Notes under the pieces: model-generated
The model's database searches: none
Seen by the model: only the letters and a program-made list of their open reading frames with translations
What the model was told of the DNA's origin: nothing
NCBI RefSeq assembly: GCF_012034245.1
Contig: NZ_JAATEO010000030.1
Span: forward strand, 1 to 64,000
Length of the DNA: 64,000 nt
Direction of reading: 5' to 3'
Source: Micromonospora thermarum
GTDB taxonomy: Bacteria > Actinomycetota > Actinomycetes > Mycobacteriales > Micromonosporaceae
Translations under genes and position numbers: made by a program
Part shown: positions 1 to 8,954 of the stretch, piece by piece
Layout of the letters: each line of letters opens with the position of its first letter
Numbering within the stretch: position 1 is the stretch's first letter

Positions 1-1
1 T

Positions 2-136
2 ATTCGGGATCTGGACCTGTTGCGGCCGATCTACGCGCAGACCGCGGCGTACGGGCACTTCGGTCGGGAGTTGCCCGACTTCACGTGGGAGAGCACCGAC
101 CGCGCCGCCGACCTCAAGTCGGTAGCGGGAGCCTGA
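2..136 (+). CDS. metK: S-adenosylmethionine synthetase, C-terminal end (partial)
   Basis: The first 44 codons of the window read as the C-terminus of methionine adenosyltransferase, the cytosolic enzyme that makes S-adenosylmethionine from methionine and ATP. The stretch DLLRPIYAQTAAYGHFGR, followed by an aromatic/acidic segment (DFTWE), is the conserved end of the MetK C-terminal domain. The start lies outside the window. The stop is 32 nt before the preferred priA start, and metK directly before priA is a common actinobacterial order. Only the tail is visible, so nothing can be said about the active site. Confidence 0.85.
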   Translation: MRDLDLLRPIYAQTAAYGHFGRELPDFTWESTDRAADLKSVAGA

Positions 137-168
137 GCGGCACCACGCGCGGCGACCGGCGACCCGCA

Positions 169-2097
169 GTGGGGTCGCCGGTCGCTCGCGTCTGCGTCGA
201 CGTGCCCCTGGCCCACCTCGACCGCCCCTTCGACTACCTGGTGCCCGAGGCACTCGACGCCGACGCCGTCCCCGGCACCCGGGTGAAGGTCCGCTTCGCC
301 GGCCAACTCGTCGACGGCTGGCTGCTGGAGCGGGCCGACGCGTCCGAGCATCCCCGGCTCGCGTACCTCGAAAAGGTCGTCTCCCCGGAGCCGGTGCTGG
401 CGCCGGAGATCGCGCGGCTCGCCCGCGCGGTGGCCGACCGGTATGCCGGCAGCCTCGCCGACGTGCTCCGCCTCGCCGTCCCGCCCCGCCACGCACGGGT
501 GGAGAAGGAACCCCACGAGCCACCCGAGGCGGGCGACCTTCCCCCCGTACCGCACGGCTGGCGCGATTACCCCACCGGGCCGGCCCTGCTGCGGGCCCTC
601 GCCGACGGCCGCCCCGCCCGCGCGGTCTGGTCCGCGCTGCCCGGCGAGGACTGGCCCGCCCGGTACGCGGAGGCCGTGGCCGCGACCGTCGCCGGCGGCC
701 GGGGCGCCGTGGTGGTGGTCGCCGACGCGCGCGACCTCGACCGGCTCGACACGGCCCTGACCACCGCCCTCGGTCCCGGCCGGCACGTCCAGCTCACCGC
801 CGCGCTCGGCCCGGCCCGGCGGTACCGGGCGTTCCTCGCCGCCCGGCGCGGCGACGTCCCCGTCGTGATCGGCACCCGGGCCGCCATGTTCGCCCCGGTG
901 CACCAGCTCGGTCTGGTCGCCATCTGGGACGACGGCGACGACCTGCACGCCGAACCCCGAGCCCCCTACCCGCACGCCCGCGAGGTGCTGCTGACCCGCG
1001 CCCAGCTCGCCGACGCCGCCGCCGTGGTCGGCGGGTACGCCCGGACCGCCGAGGCCCAACTGCTCGTCGAGACCGGCTGGGCCCGCGAGGTCGTGGCCGA
1101 CCGGGCCACCCTGCGCGCCCGTACCCCGGCCATCGCCCCCACCGGTGACGACCCGCAGCTGGCCCGCGACCCCGGCGCGGCCACCGCCCGGCTGCCCAGC
1201 CTCGCCTGGACCACCGCCCGCGACGCGCTGCGCGCCGACGCGCCGGTGCTGGTCCAGGTGCCCCGCCGCGGCTACCTGCCCTCGGTGGCCTGCGCCACGT
1301 GCCGCACCCCGGCCCGCTGCCCGCACTGCGCCGGCCCCCTGGCCCTCCCGTCCGCCGAGGGCGCTCCCGCCTGCCGCTGGTGCGGGCGCGTCGCCGCCGC
1401 GTACGCCTGCCCCGAGTGCGGGGGCCGGCGCCTGCGCGCCTCGGTCACCGGTGCCCGGCGGACCGCCGAGGAGCTGGGCCGGGCGTTCCCGGGCGTGCCG
1501 GTGCGGACCTCGGGGCGGGAGGAGGTCCTCGCGAGCGTGCCCGGCGGTGCGGGCCTCGTCATCGCGACCCCGGGTGCCGAGCCGGTGGCCGACGGCGGCT
1601 ACGGCGCCGTGCTGCTGCTCGACTCGTGGGCGCTGCTCACCCGCGCCGACCTGCGGGCGGGGGAGGAGGCGCTGCGGCGCTGGCTCGCCGCCGCCGCACT
1701 GGCCCGCCCCGCGGCGGCCGGCGGCCGGGTGGTGGTGGTCGCCGACGGCGGGCTCGCCCCCGTCCAGGCGCTGCTGCGGTGGGACGCGGGCTGGTTCGCC
1801 GCCCGGGAACTGGCCGAGCGCCGCGACCTGGGCTTCCCCCCGGCGGTCCGGATGGCCAGCGTCACCGGGCCCCCGGCCGCCGTGGCCGACCTGCTCGCCG
1901 AGGCCCGGCTGCCCGAGGACGCCGAGGTGCTAGGCCCGGTCCCCGCCGACGGCGACCGGGAGCGGATGCTGGTCCGGGTGCCCCGGGCCCGGGCCGCCGC
2001 CCTCGCCGGGGCGCTGCACGCGGCGGCCGGGGTCCGCGCCGCCCGCAAGGCCGCCGACCCGGTCCGGCTCCAGGTCGACCCCCTCGCCATGTTCTGA
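169..2097 (+). CDS. priA: Primosomal protein N' (PriA), actinobacterial helicase-deficient type
   Basis: A 642-aa PriA homologue, the replication-restart protein that recognises stalled forks and loads DnaB. The N-terminal DNA-binding domain begins VARVCVDVPLAHLDRPFDY. The centre of the protein carries the PriA zinc cysteines as CATC, CPHC, CRWC and CPEC. The Walker A motif is absent: the equivalent region reads ALPGEDWP instead of GxGKT. The DEEH box is replaced by WDDGDD. Degenerate helicase motifs are the known state of actinobacterial PriA, so it probably acts as a structural loader rather than a helicase. I chose GTG 169 because GTG 85 would overlap metK by about 50 nt. Neither start has a clear Shine-Dalgarno. 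Confidence 0.9.
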   Translation: MGSPVARVCVDVPLAHLDRPFDYLVPEALDADAVPGTRVKVRFAGQLVDGWLLERADASEHPRLAYLEKVVSPEPVLAPEIARLARAVADRYAGSLADVLRLAVPPRHARVEKEPHEPPEAGDLPPVPHGWRDYPTGPALLRALADGRPARAVWSALPGEDWPARYAEAVAATVAGGRGAVVVVADARDLDRLDTALTTALGPGRHVQLTAALGPARRYRAFLAARRGDVPVVIGTRAAMFAPVHQLGLVAIWDDGDDLHAEPRAPYPHAREVLLTRAQLADAAAVVGGYARTAEAQLLVETGWAREVVADRATLRARTPAIAPTGDDPQLARDPGAATARLPSLAWTTARDALRADAPVLVQVPRRGYLPSVACATCRTPARCPHCAGPLALPSAEGAPACRWCGRVAAAYACPECGGRRLRASVTGARRTAEELGRAFPGVPVRTSGREEVLASVPGGAGLVIATPGAEPVADGGYGAVLLLDSWALLTRADLRAGEEALRRWLAAAALARPAAAGGRVVVVADGGLAPVQALLRWDAGWFAARELAERRDLGFPPAVRMASVTGPPAAVADLLAEARLPEDAEVLGPVPADGDRERMLVRVPRARAAALAGALHAAAGVRAARKAADPVRLQVDPLAMF

Positions 2098-2168
2098 CGC
2101 CATCACCGTCGGTCACCGAAGTGGGTGTGACGGACACGCTGTGTGGGAAGTGGCCCGGATACGGGTGG

Positions 2169-2174
2169 TAGCAT
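2169..2174 (+). promoter_or_regulatory. Possible -10 element (TAGCAT) before the kinase/ParB-like fusion
   Basis: TAGCAT fits the actinobacterial TANNNT -10 pattern and lies in the 236-nt gap between priA and the next gene. No good -35 hexamer is visible. It implies a leader of about 155 nt. Weak evidence. Confidence 0.25.
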
Positions 2175-2333
2175 CGCCCGTCATGCCCGGGCGTTCGACG
2201 GTTCCAGGTCGCGGCGCGGCGTCAGGCGCGCCGAGCTGGAGTTGTCGCAGGATGGCGCAGCGATGACGGGAGCGCGTCGCCGCGGCGCGATGTCGATGAG
2301 CTCAATCAGCCGGTGATCAGGGGTGGACCAGTC

Positions 2334-3317
2334 GTGACCGTTCGTCAGTCGATCGTCTTCAACGGTGACCTCGGCAGCGGCAAGAGCACCGTCTCCGTGG
2401 AGATCGCCAAGCGCCTCGGCATGCGCCGGGTCAGCGTCGGCGACCTCTACCGGCAGATGGCGCAGGAGCGGCAGATGACCGCCCTCCAGCTCAACCTGCA
2501 CGCCGAGCTGGACCAGGCCGTCGACGGCTACGTCGACCAGCTCCAGCGGGACATCGCCGCCTCCGGCGAACGCCTCGTCATGGACTCCCGGCTGGCCTGG
2601 CACTTCTTCACCGACGCGCTCAAGGTCCACATGATCACCGAGCCGGGCGAGGCGGCCCGGCGGGTGCTGCTGCGACCCTCCGGCCCCGCCGAGAGCTACA
2701 CCTCCATGGAGGAGGCGAAGGCCAAGCTCAAGGAGCGCAGCGAGAGCGAGCGCGGCCGGTTCATCGTCCGCTACGGGGTGGACAAGGCCCGGCTGCGCAA
2801 CTACGACCTGATCTGCGACACCACCCGGGCCAGCGCCGAGGAGGTGATCGAGCACATCGTCGACGCGTACGAGGGGCGGCTCTGCCCGGACGTGCTGCGT
2901 GACGCCCCGCCGCTGCTGCTGCTCGACCCGGCCCGGGTCTACCCGACCGAGGACATCGCCGCCCTGCGCGACCTGTGGGACACCGAGTTCGTCGGCGACG
3001 TCGCCGCGGCCGGGGACGAGGCCCTCGAACCGCTGCGGATCGGCTACACCGGCGAGTACTTCTTCGTGGTGGACGGGCACCGCCGGCTCAGCGCCGCGCT
3101 CCAGAACGGGTTCCGGCTGGTGCCCGCGCGGCTGGTCGCCGAGGTGGACGAGCCCGTGGTCGGCGGCCTGAGCGCGATCGACTACTTCACCGCCCAGGTG
3201 CGGCCGAGCCTGATCCACGACTGGGAGGCCGCCCACAAGATCGAGCTGCCGCTGCCCGAGCACGCCCTGCTGGGCGAGGGCGCCGTGCTGGCGGGGGAGC
3301 CCGGCGCGGGCTCCTGA
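2334..3317 (+). CDS. Cytidylate-kinase-like P-loop domain fused to a ParB/sulfiredoxin-like domain
   Basis: A 327-aa two-domain protein. Residues 1-185 look like an NMP (CMP-type) kinase: the Walker A NGDLGSGKST at about 10-19, then SVGDLYRQMA, an Arg-rich lid (ERSESERGRFIVRYG) and LRNYDLICDT. After a short linker, LLLLDPARVYPTEDI opens a ParB/Srx-like domain whose core is FFVVDGHRRLSAALQNG (about 240-256), followed by VPARLV. ParB/Srx folds bind nucleotides (CTP in ParB, ADP in SerK-type serine kinases), so the pairing with a nucleotide kinase is suggestive. No substrate is known from the sequence. GTG 2334 is chosen over 2313 because AGGGGTGG at 2319-2326 gives a 7-nt spacing. It stands alone between priA and a P450. 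Confidence 0.7.
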   Translation: MTVRQSIVFNGDLGSGKSTVSVEIAKRLGMRRVSVGDLYRQMAQERQMTALQLNLHAELDQAVDGYVDQLQRDIAASGERLVMDSRLAWHFFTDALKVHMITEPGEAARRVLLRPSGPAESYTSMEEAKAKLKERSESERGRFIVRYGVDKARLRNYDLICDTTRASAEEVIEHIVDAYEGRLCPDVLRDAPPLLLLDPARVYPTEDIAALRDLWDTEFVGDVAAAGDEALEPLRIGYTGEYFFVVDGHRRLSAALQNGFRLVPARLVAEVDEPVVGGLSAIDYFTAQVRPSLIHDWEAAHKIELPLPEHALLGEGAVLAGEPGAGS

Positions 3318-3429
3318 CCGTCGGTCGGCGCGGCCCTCGTCGACGGACCCGACGGTCGGCGGGGCTGACGGCGGGCCGCCGCGCGCGCATGATGGAGCCT
3401 CCGGCACCCCTCGACACGGGAGGCGACTC

Positions 3430-4695
3430 ATGGACGCATCCGAGGCGGTCGCGCTGCTCATGTCGCCGCAGGGGCGTCTCGACCCGTACCCGACGTACGA
3501 GCGGTTGCGCGCGCACGGGCCGGTGGTGGAGGCGGCGCCCGCCTTCTTCGTGGTCACCGGGTACGCGGAAGCCGACGCGATCCTCCGGGACGCCCGGTTC
3601 GGCGTGCTCGACGACGACCTGCGGGACAACCTCTGGCCCGGATGGCGGCAGAGCGCGGCCGTCGCCTCGATCTCCCGGTCGATGCTGCGGACCAACCCGC
3701 CGGACCACACCCGGCTGCGCCGGCTCGCCGCCGGCGCCTTCACGCCGCGCCGGATCGCCGCCATGCGCGACGTCGTCACGGCGCAGGCCGACCAGCTGAT
3801 CGACGCGATGGCGGAGCGGGGACGGGACGGCGAGCCGGTCGACGTCATGGCCGACTTCGCGTACCCGCTGCCGGTGGGGGTGATCTGCGCGCTGCTCGGC
3901 GTGCCCCCGCAGGACCGGCCGCTGTTCCGCCGCTGGGCGGCCGACCTGACCGGCATCCTCGAGCCGGAGATCACGCCCGAGGACCTGGCGGTGGCGGACC
4001 GGGGCGCCACCGAGCTGAGCGACTACTTCGCCGAGCTGGTCGCGGCGCGACGGCGCGCGCCCGCCGACGACCTGACCACCGCACTCGTGCAGGTGCACGA
4101 CGCCGACGGTGACCGGCTCTCCGGCGAGGAGCTGCTGGCGAACCTCGTGGTGCTGCTGGTCGCCGGCTTCGAGACCACCACGAACCTGCTGGGCAACGGC
4201 CTGGTCGTGCTGCTGGACCACCCCCGCGAGGCCACCGCGTTGCGCGCGCACCCCGACTTCGCGCCCGAGTACGTCGATGAGCTGCTCCGGTACGACTCCC
4301 CGGTCCAGCTCACCACCCGGCGCAGCGACGCGCCGGCCCGCGTCGGGGGGATGGAGCTGCCGGCCGGCAGCTGGGCCCTGCTGCTGCTCGGCGCCGCCAA
4401 CCGCGACCCCCGGCGCTTCCCGGAACCGGCCCGGTTCAACCCGTGGCGCGCCCAGCCGCACCCGCTCTCCTTCGGGGCCGGCCCGCACTACTGCCTCGGC
4501 GCCGGGCTGGCCCGGCTGGAGGCGCAGGTCGCCTTCCCGCTGCTGCTGCGCCGGCTGCCCGGCCTGGCGCTGGCCGGCACGCCCCGCCGCCGGACCCGGC
4601 TGACACTGCGTGGCTACGACACCCTCCCGGTCACCGTCACCGCCGCGGTCGGCGATCGCGGTACGCCGGCCGGGACCGGCCCGGCCACTCCGTAG
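3430..4695 (+). CDS. Cytochrome P450
   Basis: A 421-aa soluble class I bacterial P450, a haem monooxygenase that needs ferredoxin and ferredoxin reductase. The I-helix oxygen-activation motif AGFETT, the K-helix ExxR (ELLR) and the haem-binding loop FGAGPHYCLGAGLARLE with its proximal Cys are all intact. The length is normal. GGGAGG 10 nt before ATG 3430 supports the start. There is no redox partner or biosynthetic cluster nearby, so the substrate cannot be inferred. The end overlaps the -10 element assigned to def. Confidence 0.95.
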   Translation: MDASEAVALLMSPQGRLDPYPTYERLRAHGPVVEAAPAFFVVTGYAEADAILRDARFGVLDDDLRDNLWPGWRQSAAVASISRSMLRTNPPDHTRLRRLAAGAFTPRRIAAMRDVVTAQADQLIDAMAERGRDGEPVDVMADFAYPLPVGVICALLGVPPQDRPLFRRWAADLTGILEPEITPEDLAVADRGATELSDYFAELVAARRRAPADDLTTALVQVHDADGDRLSGEELLANLVVLLVAGFETTTNLLGNGLVVLLDHPREATALRAHPDFAPEYVDELLRYDSPVQLTTRRSDAPARVGGMELPAGSWALLLLGAANRDPRRFPEPARFNPWRAQPHPLSFGAGPHYCLGAGLARLEAQVAFPLLLRRLPGLALAGTPRRRTRLTLRGYDTLPVTVTAAVGDRGTPAGTGPATP

Positions 4696-4698
4696 ACT
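4693..4698 (+). promoter_or_regulatory. -10 element TAGACT for def
   Basis: TAGACT matches the actinobacterial TANNNT -10 consensus and sits on the P450 stop codon. Transcription would start near 4705, leaving a leader of about 37 nt that contains AAGGAG before the GTG start of def. No recognisable -35. Confidence 0.45.
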
Positions 4699-4741
4699 GG
4701 TACGGCACACCGTCGCCGAACCCACGAAGGAGCCACCCCGC

Positions 4742-5302
4742 GTGACCGTCCAGCCCATCCGTCTGTTCGGCGACCCGGTGCTGCGCACGCCGGCCGATCC
4801 GGTGGTCGACTTCGACACCGAGCTGCGCAAGCTCATCGCCGACCTGACCGACACGATGCGCGAGCAGAACGGCGCCGGCCTCGCCGCGCCGCAGCTCGGC
4901 GTGGGCCTGCGGGTGTTCACCTTCGACGTCGACGACGTGGTCGGCCACCTGGTCAACCCGGTGCTCGAGTTCCCCGACGAGGAGGAGCAGGACGGCCCGG
5001 AGGGCTGCCTGTCCATCCCCGGCCTCTACTTCGACACCAAGCGCCGGCAGAACGTCATCGCCAAGGGCTTCAACGGCTACGGCGACCCGATGCAGATCGT
5101 CGGCACCGGCCTGATGGCCCGCTGCGTGCAGCACGAGACCGACCATCTCGACGGTGTCCTCTTCGTCGACCGGCTCGACCCGGCCGGCCGCAAGGAGGCG
5201 ATGAAGGCGATCCGCCAGGCCGAGTGGTACGACCCGGCCGCCCCGCCGACGGTCAAGCTCAGCCCGCACGCCTCCAGCAGCCCCTTCGGCCTCGGGAGGT
5301 GA
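4742..5302 (+). CDS. def: Peptide deformylase
   Basis: A 186-aa metallohydrolase that removes the formyl group from the N-terminal methionine of nascent proteins. All three signature motifs are present: GAGLAAPQ, EGCLS with the metal-binding Cys, and HETDHLDG with two metal-binding His and the catalytic Glu. GTG 4742 is selected because AAGGAG lies 10 nt upstream and the protein then starts at the conserved QPIRLFGDPVLR. The next gene is fmt, which adds the formyl group to initiator tRNA, so the two opposing steps are encoded together. Confidence 0.96.
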   Translation: MTVQPIRLFGDPVLRTPADPVVDFDTELRKLIADLTDTMREQNGAGLAAPQLGVGLRVFTFDVDDVVGHLVNPVLEFPDEEEQDGPEGCLSIPGLYFDTKRRQNVIAKGFNGYGDPMQIVGTGLMARCVQHETDHLDGVLFVDRLDPAGRKEAMKAIRQAEWYDPAAPPTVKLSPHASSSPFGLGR

Positions 5303-5309
5303 CCGGTCG

Positions 5310-6236
5310 GTGCGAGTGATCTTCGCCGGCACGCCGGCCGTCGCCGTCCCCGCCCTGGAGGCCGTCGCCGCCTCCCGCCACGACCTCGTGGCCGTGGTCA
5401 CCCGACCGGACGCCCCCGCCGGGCGCGGTCGTGGGCTGTCCCGCTCCCCGGTGGGCGCCTGGGCCGACGAGCACGGCGTCGAGGTGCTCACCCCCGCCCG
5501 GCCCCGCGAGCCCGAGTTCCTCGACCGGCTGCGCGAGCTGGCACCCGACTGCGTGCCCGTCGTCGCGTACGGCGCGCTGGTCCCGCCGGCCGCCCTGGAG
5601 ATCCCCCGGCACGGCTGGATCAACCTGCACTTCTCGTTGCTGCCCGCGTGGCGGGGCGCGGCGCCGGTGCAGCACGCGGTGCTGCACGGTGACGAGCTGA
5701 CCGGCGCCAGCGTCTTCCAGTTGGAGGAGGGGCTGGACACCGGGCCGGTGTACGGCACCGTCACCGACGAGATCCGCCCCACCGACACCTCGGGGGACCT
5801 GCTGGAGCGGCTCGCCCACTCCGGCGCGGGCCTGCTGGTCGCCGTCCTGGACGCGATCGAGGACGGCACCGCGCGGGCCGAGCCGCAGCCGGCCGACGGG
5901 GTGTCCCTGGCGCCGAAGCTCACCGTCGAGGACGCGCGGGTCCGCTGGACCGACCCCGCCTTCGCGGTGGACCGCCGCGTCCGCGCCTGCACCCCGGCCC
6001 CCGGCCCGTGGACGACCTTCCGGGACGAGCGGGTGAAGCTCGGGCCGGTGACACCCGTCGCGAACGGCCCCGAGCTGAAGCCGGGCGAGCTGCTGGTGGA
6101 GAAGTCGCGGGTGCTGGCGGGCACCGCCACCACGCCGGTGCAGCTCGGCGAGGTCCGCGCGGCGGGCAAGAAGGCCATGCCGGCGAGCGACTGGGCGCGC
6201 GGTGTCCGGGTCGCCGCCGGGGAGGTCTTCGCGTGA
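5310..6236 (+). CDS. fmt: Methionyl-tRNA formyltransferase
   Basis: A 308-aa enzyme that formylates Met-tRNAfMet with 10-formyl-THF. The N-terminal Rossmann-like domain starts RVIFAGTPAVAVPALEAV, and the active-site region HFSLLPAWRGAAPVQHAVL carries the conserved formyl-transfer residues. The C-terminal OB-like tRNA-binding domain follows from about residue 205. GTG 5310 has GGGAGGTGA 8 nt upstream, inside the end of def. Its TGA overlaps the GTG of rsmB, indicating translational coupling in a def-fmt-rsmB operon. Confidence 0.96.
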   Translation: MRVIFAGTPAVAVPALEAVAASRHDLVAVVTRPDAPAGRGRGLSRSPVGAWADEHGVEVLTPARPREPEFLDRLRELAPDCVPVVAYGALVPPAALEIPRHGWINLHFSLLPAWRGAAPVQHAVLHGDELTGASVFQLEEGLDTGPVYGTVTDEIRPTDTSGDLLERLAHSGAGLLVAVLDAIEDGTARAEPQPADGVSLAPKLTVEDARVRWTDPAFAVDRRVRACTPAPGPWTTFRDERVKLGPVTPVANGPELKPGELLVEKSRVLAGTATTPVQLGEVRAAGKKAMPASDWARGVRVAAGEVFA

Positions 6237-7852
6237 CCGACTCCGCCGACCGCGCCGACCGTCCCGACAACCCCCGCGGCGGCCGTTTCGACGCCGGCCC
6301 CGCAGGCGTCCCGGACGCCGGCCGTCCCGGTCGGGCCGACGACTCCGGCTCCACCCGGTTCGGGCGGCCCACCGGCGGTCGCCCGGACCGCGCCGCGCCC
6401 CGGCGGGCCGGTGCGCCCCGGGACGAGCGGCGGGCCGGCACCGGGCGCCCCGATCGCGGTGTCCGCGCCGGGAGCGCACGCCCCGGCCGCCCGGCCCCGG
6501 CCGACCGGCCCCGGTACGCCGCCTACCAGGCGATCGAGGCGGTCAACCGGGACGACGCGTACGCCAACCTGGTGCTCCCGGCGATCCTCCGCGACGCGGG
6601 GCTGGCCGGCCGTGACGCCGCCTTCGCCACCGAGCTGACCTACGGCACGCTGCGCCACCTCGGCACCCTCGACGCGATCCTCACCGACGCCGCCGGGCGG
6701 GACGTGGCCCGGATCGACCCGCCGGTCCGCGACGCGCTGCGGCTCGGGACGTACCAGCTGCTGCACACCCGGGTGCCCGCGCACGCGGCCGTCTCGTCGA
6801 CCGTGGACCTGGTCCGGACGGTCGGACCGGGCGCGACCGGGTTCGCCAACGCCGTGCTGCGCGAGGTGGCCGGCCGGGACGCCGACGGGTGGGTCGCGAA
6901 GCTCGCCCCACCGATGGACACCGACCCCGTCGGCCACCTGGCGCTGGCGTACAGCCATCCGCAGTGGATCGTGCGGGCGTTCGCCGAGGCGCTCGGCAGC
7001 GACCTCGGCGAGACCACCCGCCTGCTCATCGAGGACAACGAACGCCCGCCGGTGCACCTGTGCGCCCGCCCCGGGCTCGCCGACCCGGTCGAGCTGGCCG
7101 ACGAGGTCGGCGGCGCGCCCGGCGCCTTCTCCCCGTACGCCGTCTACCTGGGCGGCGGCGCGCCGGGCGACCTGCCGGCGCTCGCCGAGGGCCGCGCCCA
7201 CGTGCAGGACGAGGGCTCCCAGTTGGTGGCCAACGCCCTGGCCGTGGCCCCGCTCGACGGCCCGGACGGGCGGTGGCTCGACCTGTGCGCCGGCCCGGGC
7301 GGCAAGTCCAGCCTGCTCGGCGCCATCGCCGCCCAGCGCGGCGCGCGACTCACCGCGGTCGAGGTGTCCGAGCACCGCGCCCGCCTCGTCGCGCAGGCCA
7401 CCCGCGACCTGCCGGTGACCGTGCTGAACACCGACGGCCGTGCCGTGGGCGACCACCCGAAGCTCGCGGAGGAGCACTTCGACCGGGTGCTGGTCGACGC
7501 GCCGTGCACGGGGCTGGGGTCGCTGCGCCGCCGGCCCGAGTCGCGCTGGCGGCGGCAGCCGTCGGACCTGCCGGCGCTGACCCGGTTGCAGCGGGAACTG
7601 CTCGGTGCGGCGCTGCGGGCGGTGCGCCCCGGCGGTGTGGTCGCGTACGTCACCTGCTCGCCGCACACCGTCGAGACGCACGTGACGGTCACCGAGTCGT
7701 CCCGCCGGGCCGGGGTGCCGGTCGACTTCGTCGACGCCCGCCCGCTGCTGCCGGAGGGGATGCCAGGCCTCGGCGGCGGCCCGACGGTGCAGCTGTGGCC
7801 GCACCGCCACGGCACCGACGCCATGTTCCTGGCGGTGCTCCGCCGCGGCTGA
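6233..7852 (+). CDS. rsmB: 16S rRNA (cytosine-967-C5)-methyltransferase RsmB
   Basis: A 539-aa protein. Residues 1-95 are a low-complexity Arg/Pro/Gly/Asp-rich extension. A NusB-like RNA-binding domain follows (YAAYQAIEAVNRDDAYANL onward), then a class I methyltransferase domain with the SAM-binding motif LDLCAGPGGKSSLLGA and the RCMT cysteines in DAPCTGLGSL and VTCSPHT. The start is the GTG overlapping the fmt stop, with GGGGAGG 7 nt upstream. The disordered N-terminal tail is longer than in enterobacterial RsmB and is common in this family in actinobacteria. Confidence 0.93.
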   Translation: MTDSADRADRPDNPRGGRFDAGPAGVPDAGRPGRADDSGSTRFGRPTGGRPDRAAPRRAGAPRDERRAGTGRPDRGVRAGSARPGRPAPADRPRYAAYQAIEAVNRDDAYANLVLPAILRDAGLAGRDAAFATELTYGTLRHLGTLDAILTDAAGRDVARIDPPVRDALRLGTYQLLHTRVPAHAAVSSTVDLVRTVGPGATGFANAVLREVAGRDADGWVAKLAPPMDTDPVGHLALAYSHPQWIVRAFAEALGSDLGETTRLLIEDNERPPVHLCARPGLADPVELADEVGGAPGAFSPYAVYLGGGAPGDLPALAEGRAHVQDEGSQLVANALAVAPLDGPDGRWLDLCAGPGGKSSLLGAIAAQRGARLTAVEVSEHRARLVAQATRDLPVTVLNTDGRAVGDHPKLAEEHFDRVLVDAPCTGLGSLRRRPESRWRRQPSDLPALTRLQRELLGAALRAVRPGGVVAYVTCSPHTVETHVTVTESSRRAGVPVDFVDARPLLPEGMPGLGGGPTVQLWPHRHGTDAMFLAVLRRG

Positions 7853-7993
7853 CGCGCGGCCGGTGTGCACATGGCGGTCGGCCGGGCCGCCGGCCGGCGA
7901 GGCGTCCGCCGCCGGCACGTCCCGGTGGGCGCCTCCGCCGGCGGCCCGGCTCCCGGCCGCCCGTCGTCCGGTCCGGGCACGGCCGGCCGGCGC

Positions 7994-8887
7994 TCAGCCC
8001 ATCGGCAGGCCCGAGCGGCCGGCGCCCTTCATCGAGCGGGTGAGGTCACGGTCGCTGACCCAGAGGAAGCACTGCACGCCGCGGTTGCCGTCGCGCCACT
8101 CCGCGGCGAGCGGGTGGTACCAGATCGAACCGGTGCGGAACCGCACCTCGCCGCGCGGCACCTTGGTGTACGTGGCGATCAGCGCCAGGCAGCCGTCGCG
8201 GACGCGGCGGTCGTCCTTGGTGAACGCCGCGTAGCTGGTGTCCGGCGCGACCCAGACACCGACGAACTCGGCGTGGTGCGGGCGGGTGCACGACACCGGG
8301 GTCATCCGGGTGACCCGGTCGTCCTTGAGGGACGGGTTGAAGCAGGTGTGCCGCAGCGGCGACGAGCCGGCCAGCGACCGGCCGAGACCGGCGGTACGCG
8401 TGACCACACTCGGGTCGTCCATGCTCCGGATCTCCGCCCCGTCGCAGCGGAACCAGCGAGCCCCGCCGGTCCAGGCGGCCGGCGACGGGAACACCACGGA
8501 CAGGCCGACCCGGCCGCTGCGCCAGTCCGCGCCCAGCGCCCGCGTCGCTTCCCGGTCGCAGGTGGCGTGCGCGGTGCGCATCCCGGCGGAGCCGGGCGAC
8601 GGTGGTGTCCTCTCCTTCGCGGCGGCGCCGGTCAGCGTGCCGACGTGCAGCGTCTCCACCCGGTGCGGCCGCTCGCACGGCACCGGGTCGTACGCCCCGA
8701 GGTAGCCGACCCGCGCCACGTGCGCGTGGCAGGTCCCCGCTTCCGGTGTGAAGGCGGCCGGGGCGCTGATCGTGGCCCAGTCGTCGACCAGGTCACCGTC
8801 GGTGCCGGCGGGTGGCGCGACGCAGCCGGTGAGCGCCAGGACCACCGCGCCGCCGAGCGCCACCGCCGTGAGCCAGCGTCGCTTCAC
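7994..8887 (-). CDS. Septum-formation-family lipoprotein (paralogue A)
   Basis: A predicted lipoprotein of 297 aa with a signal peptide and a lipobox (VVLALTGC), so it should be anchored outside the membrane. It shares with its neighbour at 8955-9854 the segments GGARWFRCD, CTRPHHAEFVGV, FRTGSIWYHP and LTRSM, including paired cysteines. This pattern fits the actinobacterial septum formation domain (PF13845-like). The exact role is unknown. GTG 8887 is preferred over 8938 because GGAGGT lies 7 nt upstream and the protein then starts with a proper VKRRW signal-peptide N-region. It is the second gene of a two-gene minus-strand unit. Confidence 0.8.
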   Translation of the reverse strand: MKRRWLTAVALGGAVVLALTGCVAPPAGTDGDLVDDWATISAPAAFTPEAGTCHAHVARVGYLGAYDPVPCERPHRVETLHVGTLTGAAAKERTPPSPGSAGMRTAHATCDREATRALGADWRSGRVGLSVVFPSPAAWTGGARWFRCDGAEIRSMDDPSVVTRTAGLGRSLAGSSPLRHTCFNPSLKDDRVTRMTPVSCTRPHHAEFVGVWVAPDTSYAAFTKDDRRVRDGCLALIATYTKVPRGEVRFRTGSIWYHPLAAEWRDGNRGVQCFLWVSDRDLTRSMKGAGRSGLPMG

Positions 8888-8954
8888 CCTCCGACCTCCC
8901 CGTCGCCCGGTGGCCGCGGCACCGTCGATGCCGGCCACGGAGCGGGAGCATACG

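Noticed and set aside
85..168. Upstream extension of priA to GTG 85
   Set aside because: It would overlap metK by about 50 nt and adds 28 Arg/Gly-rich residues with no PriA similarity.
2181..4010. A 609-codon minus-strand frame across the kinase/ParB fusion and the P450
   Set aside because: It spans two clear plus-strand genes and lacks any recognisable motif.
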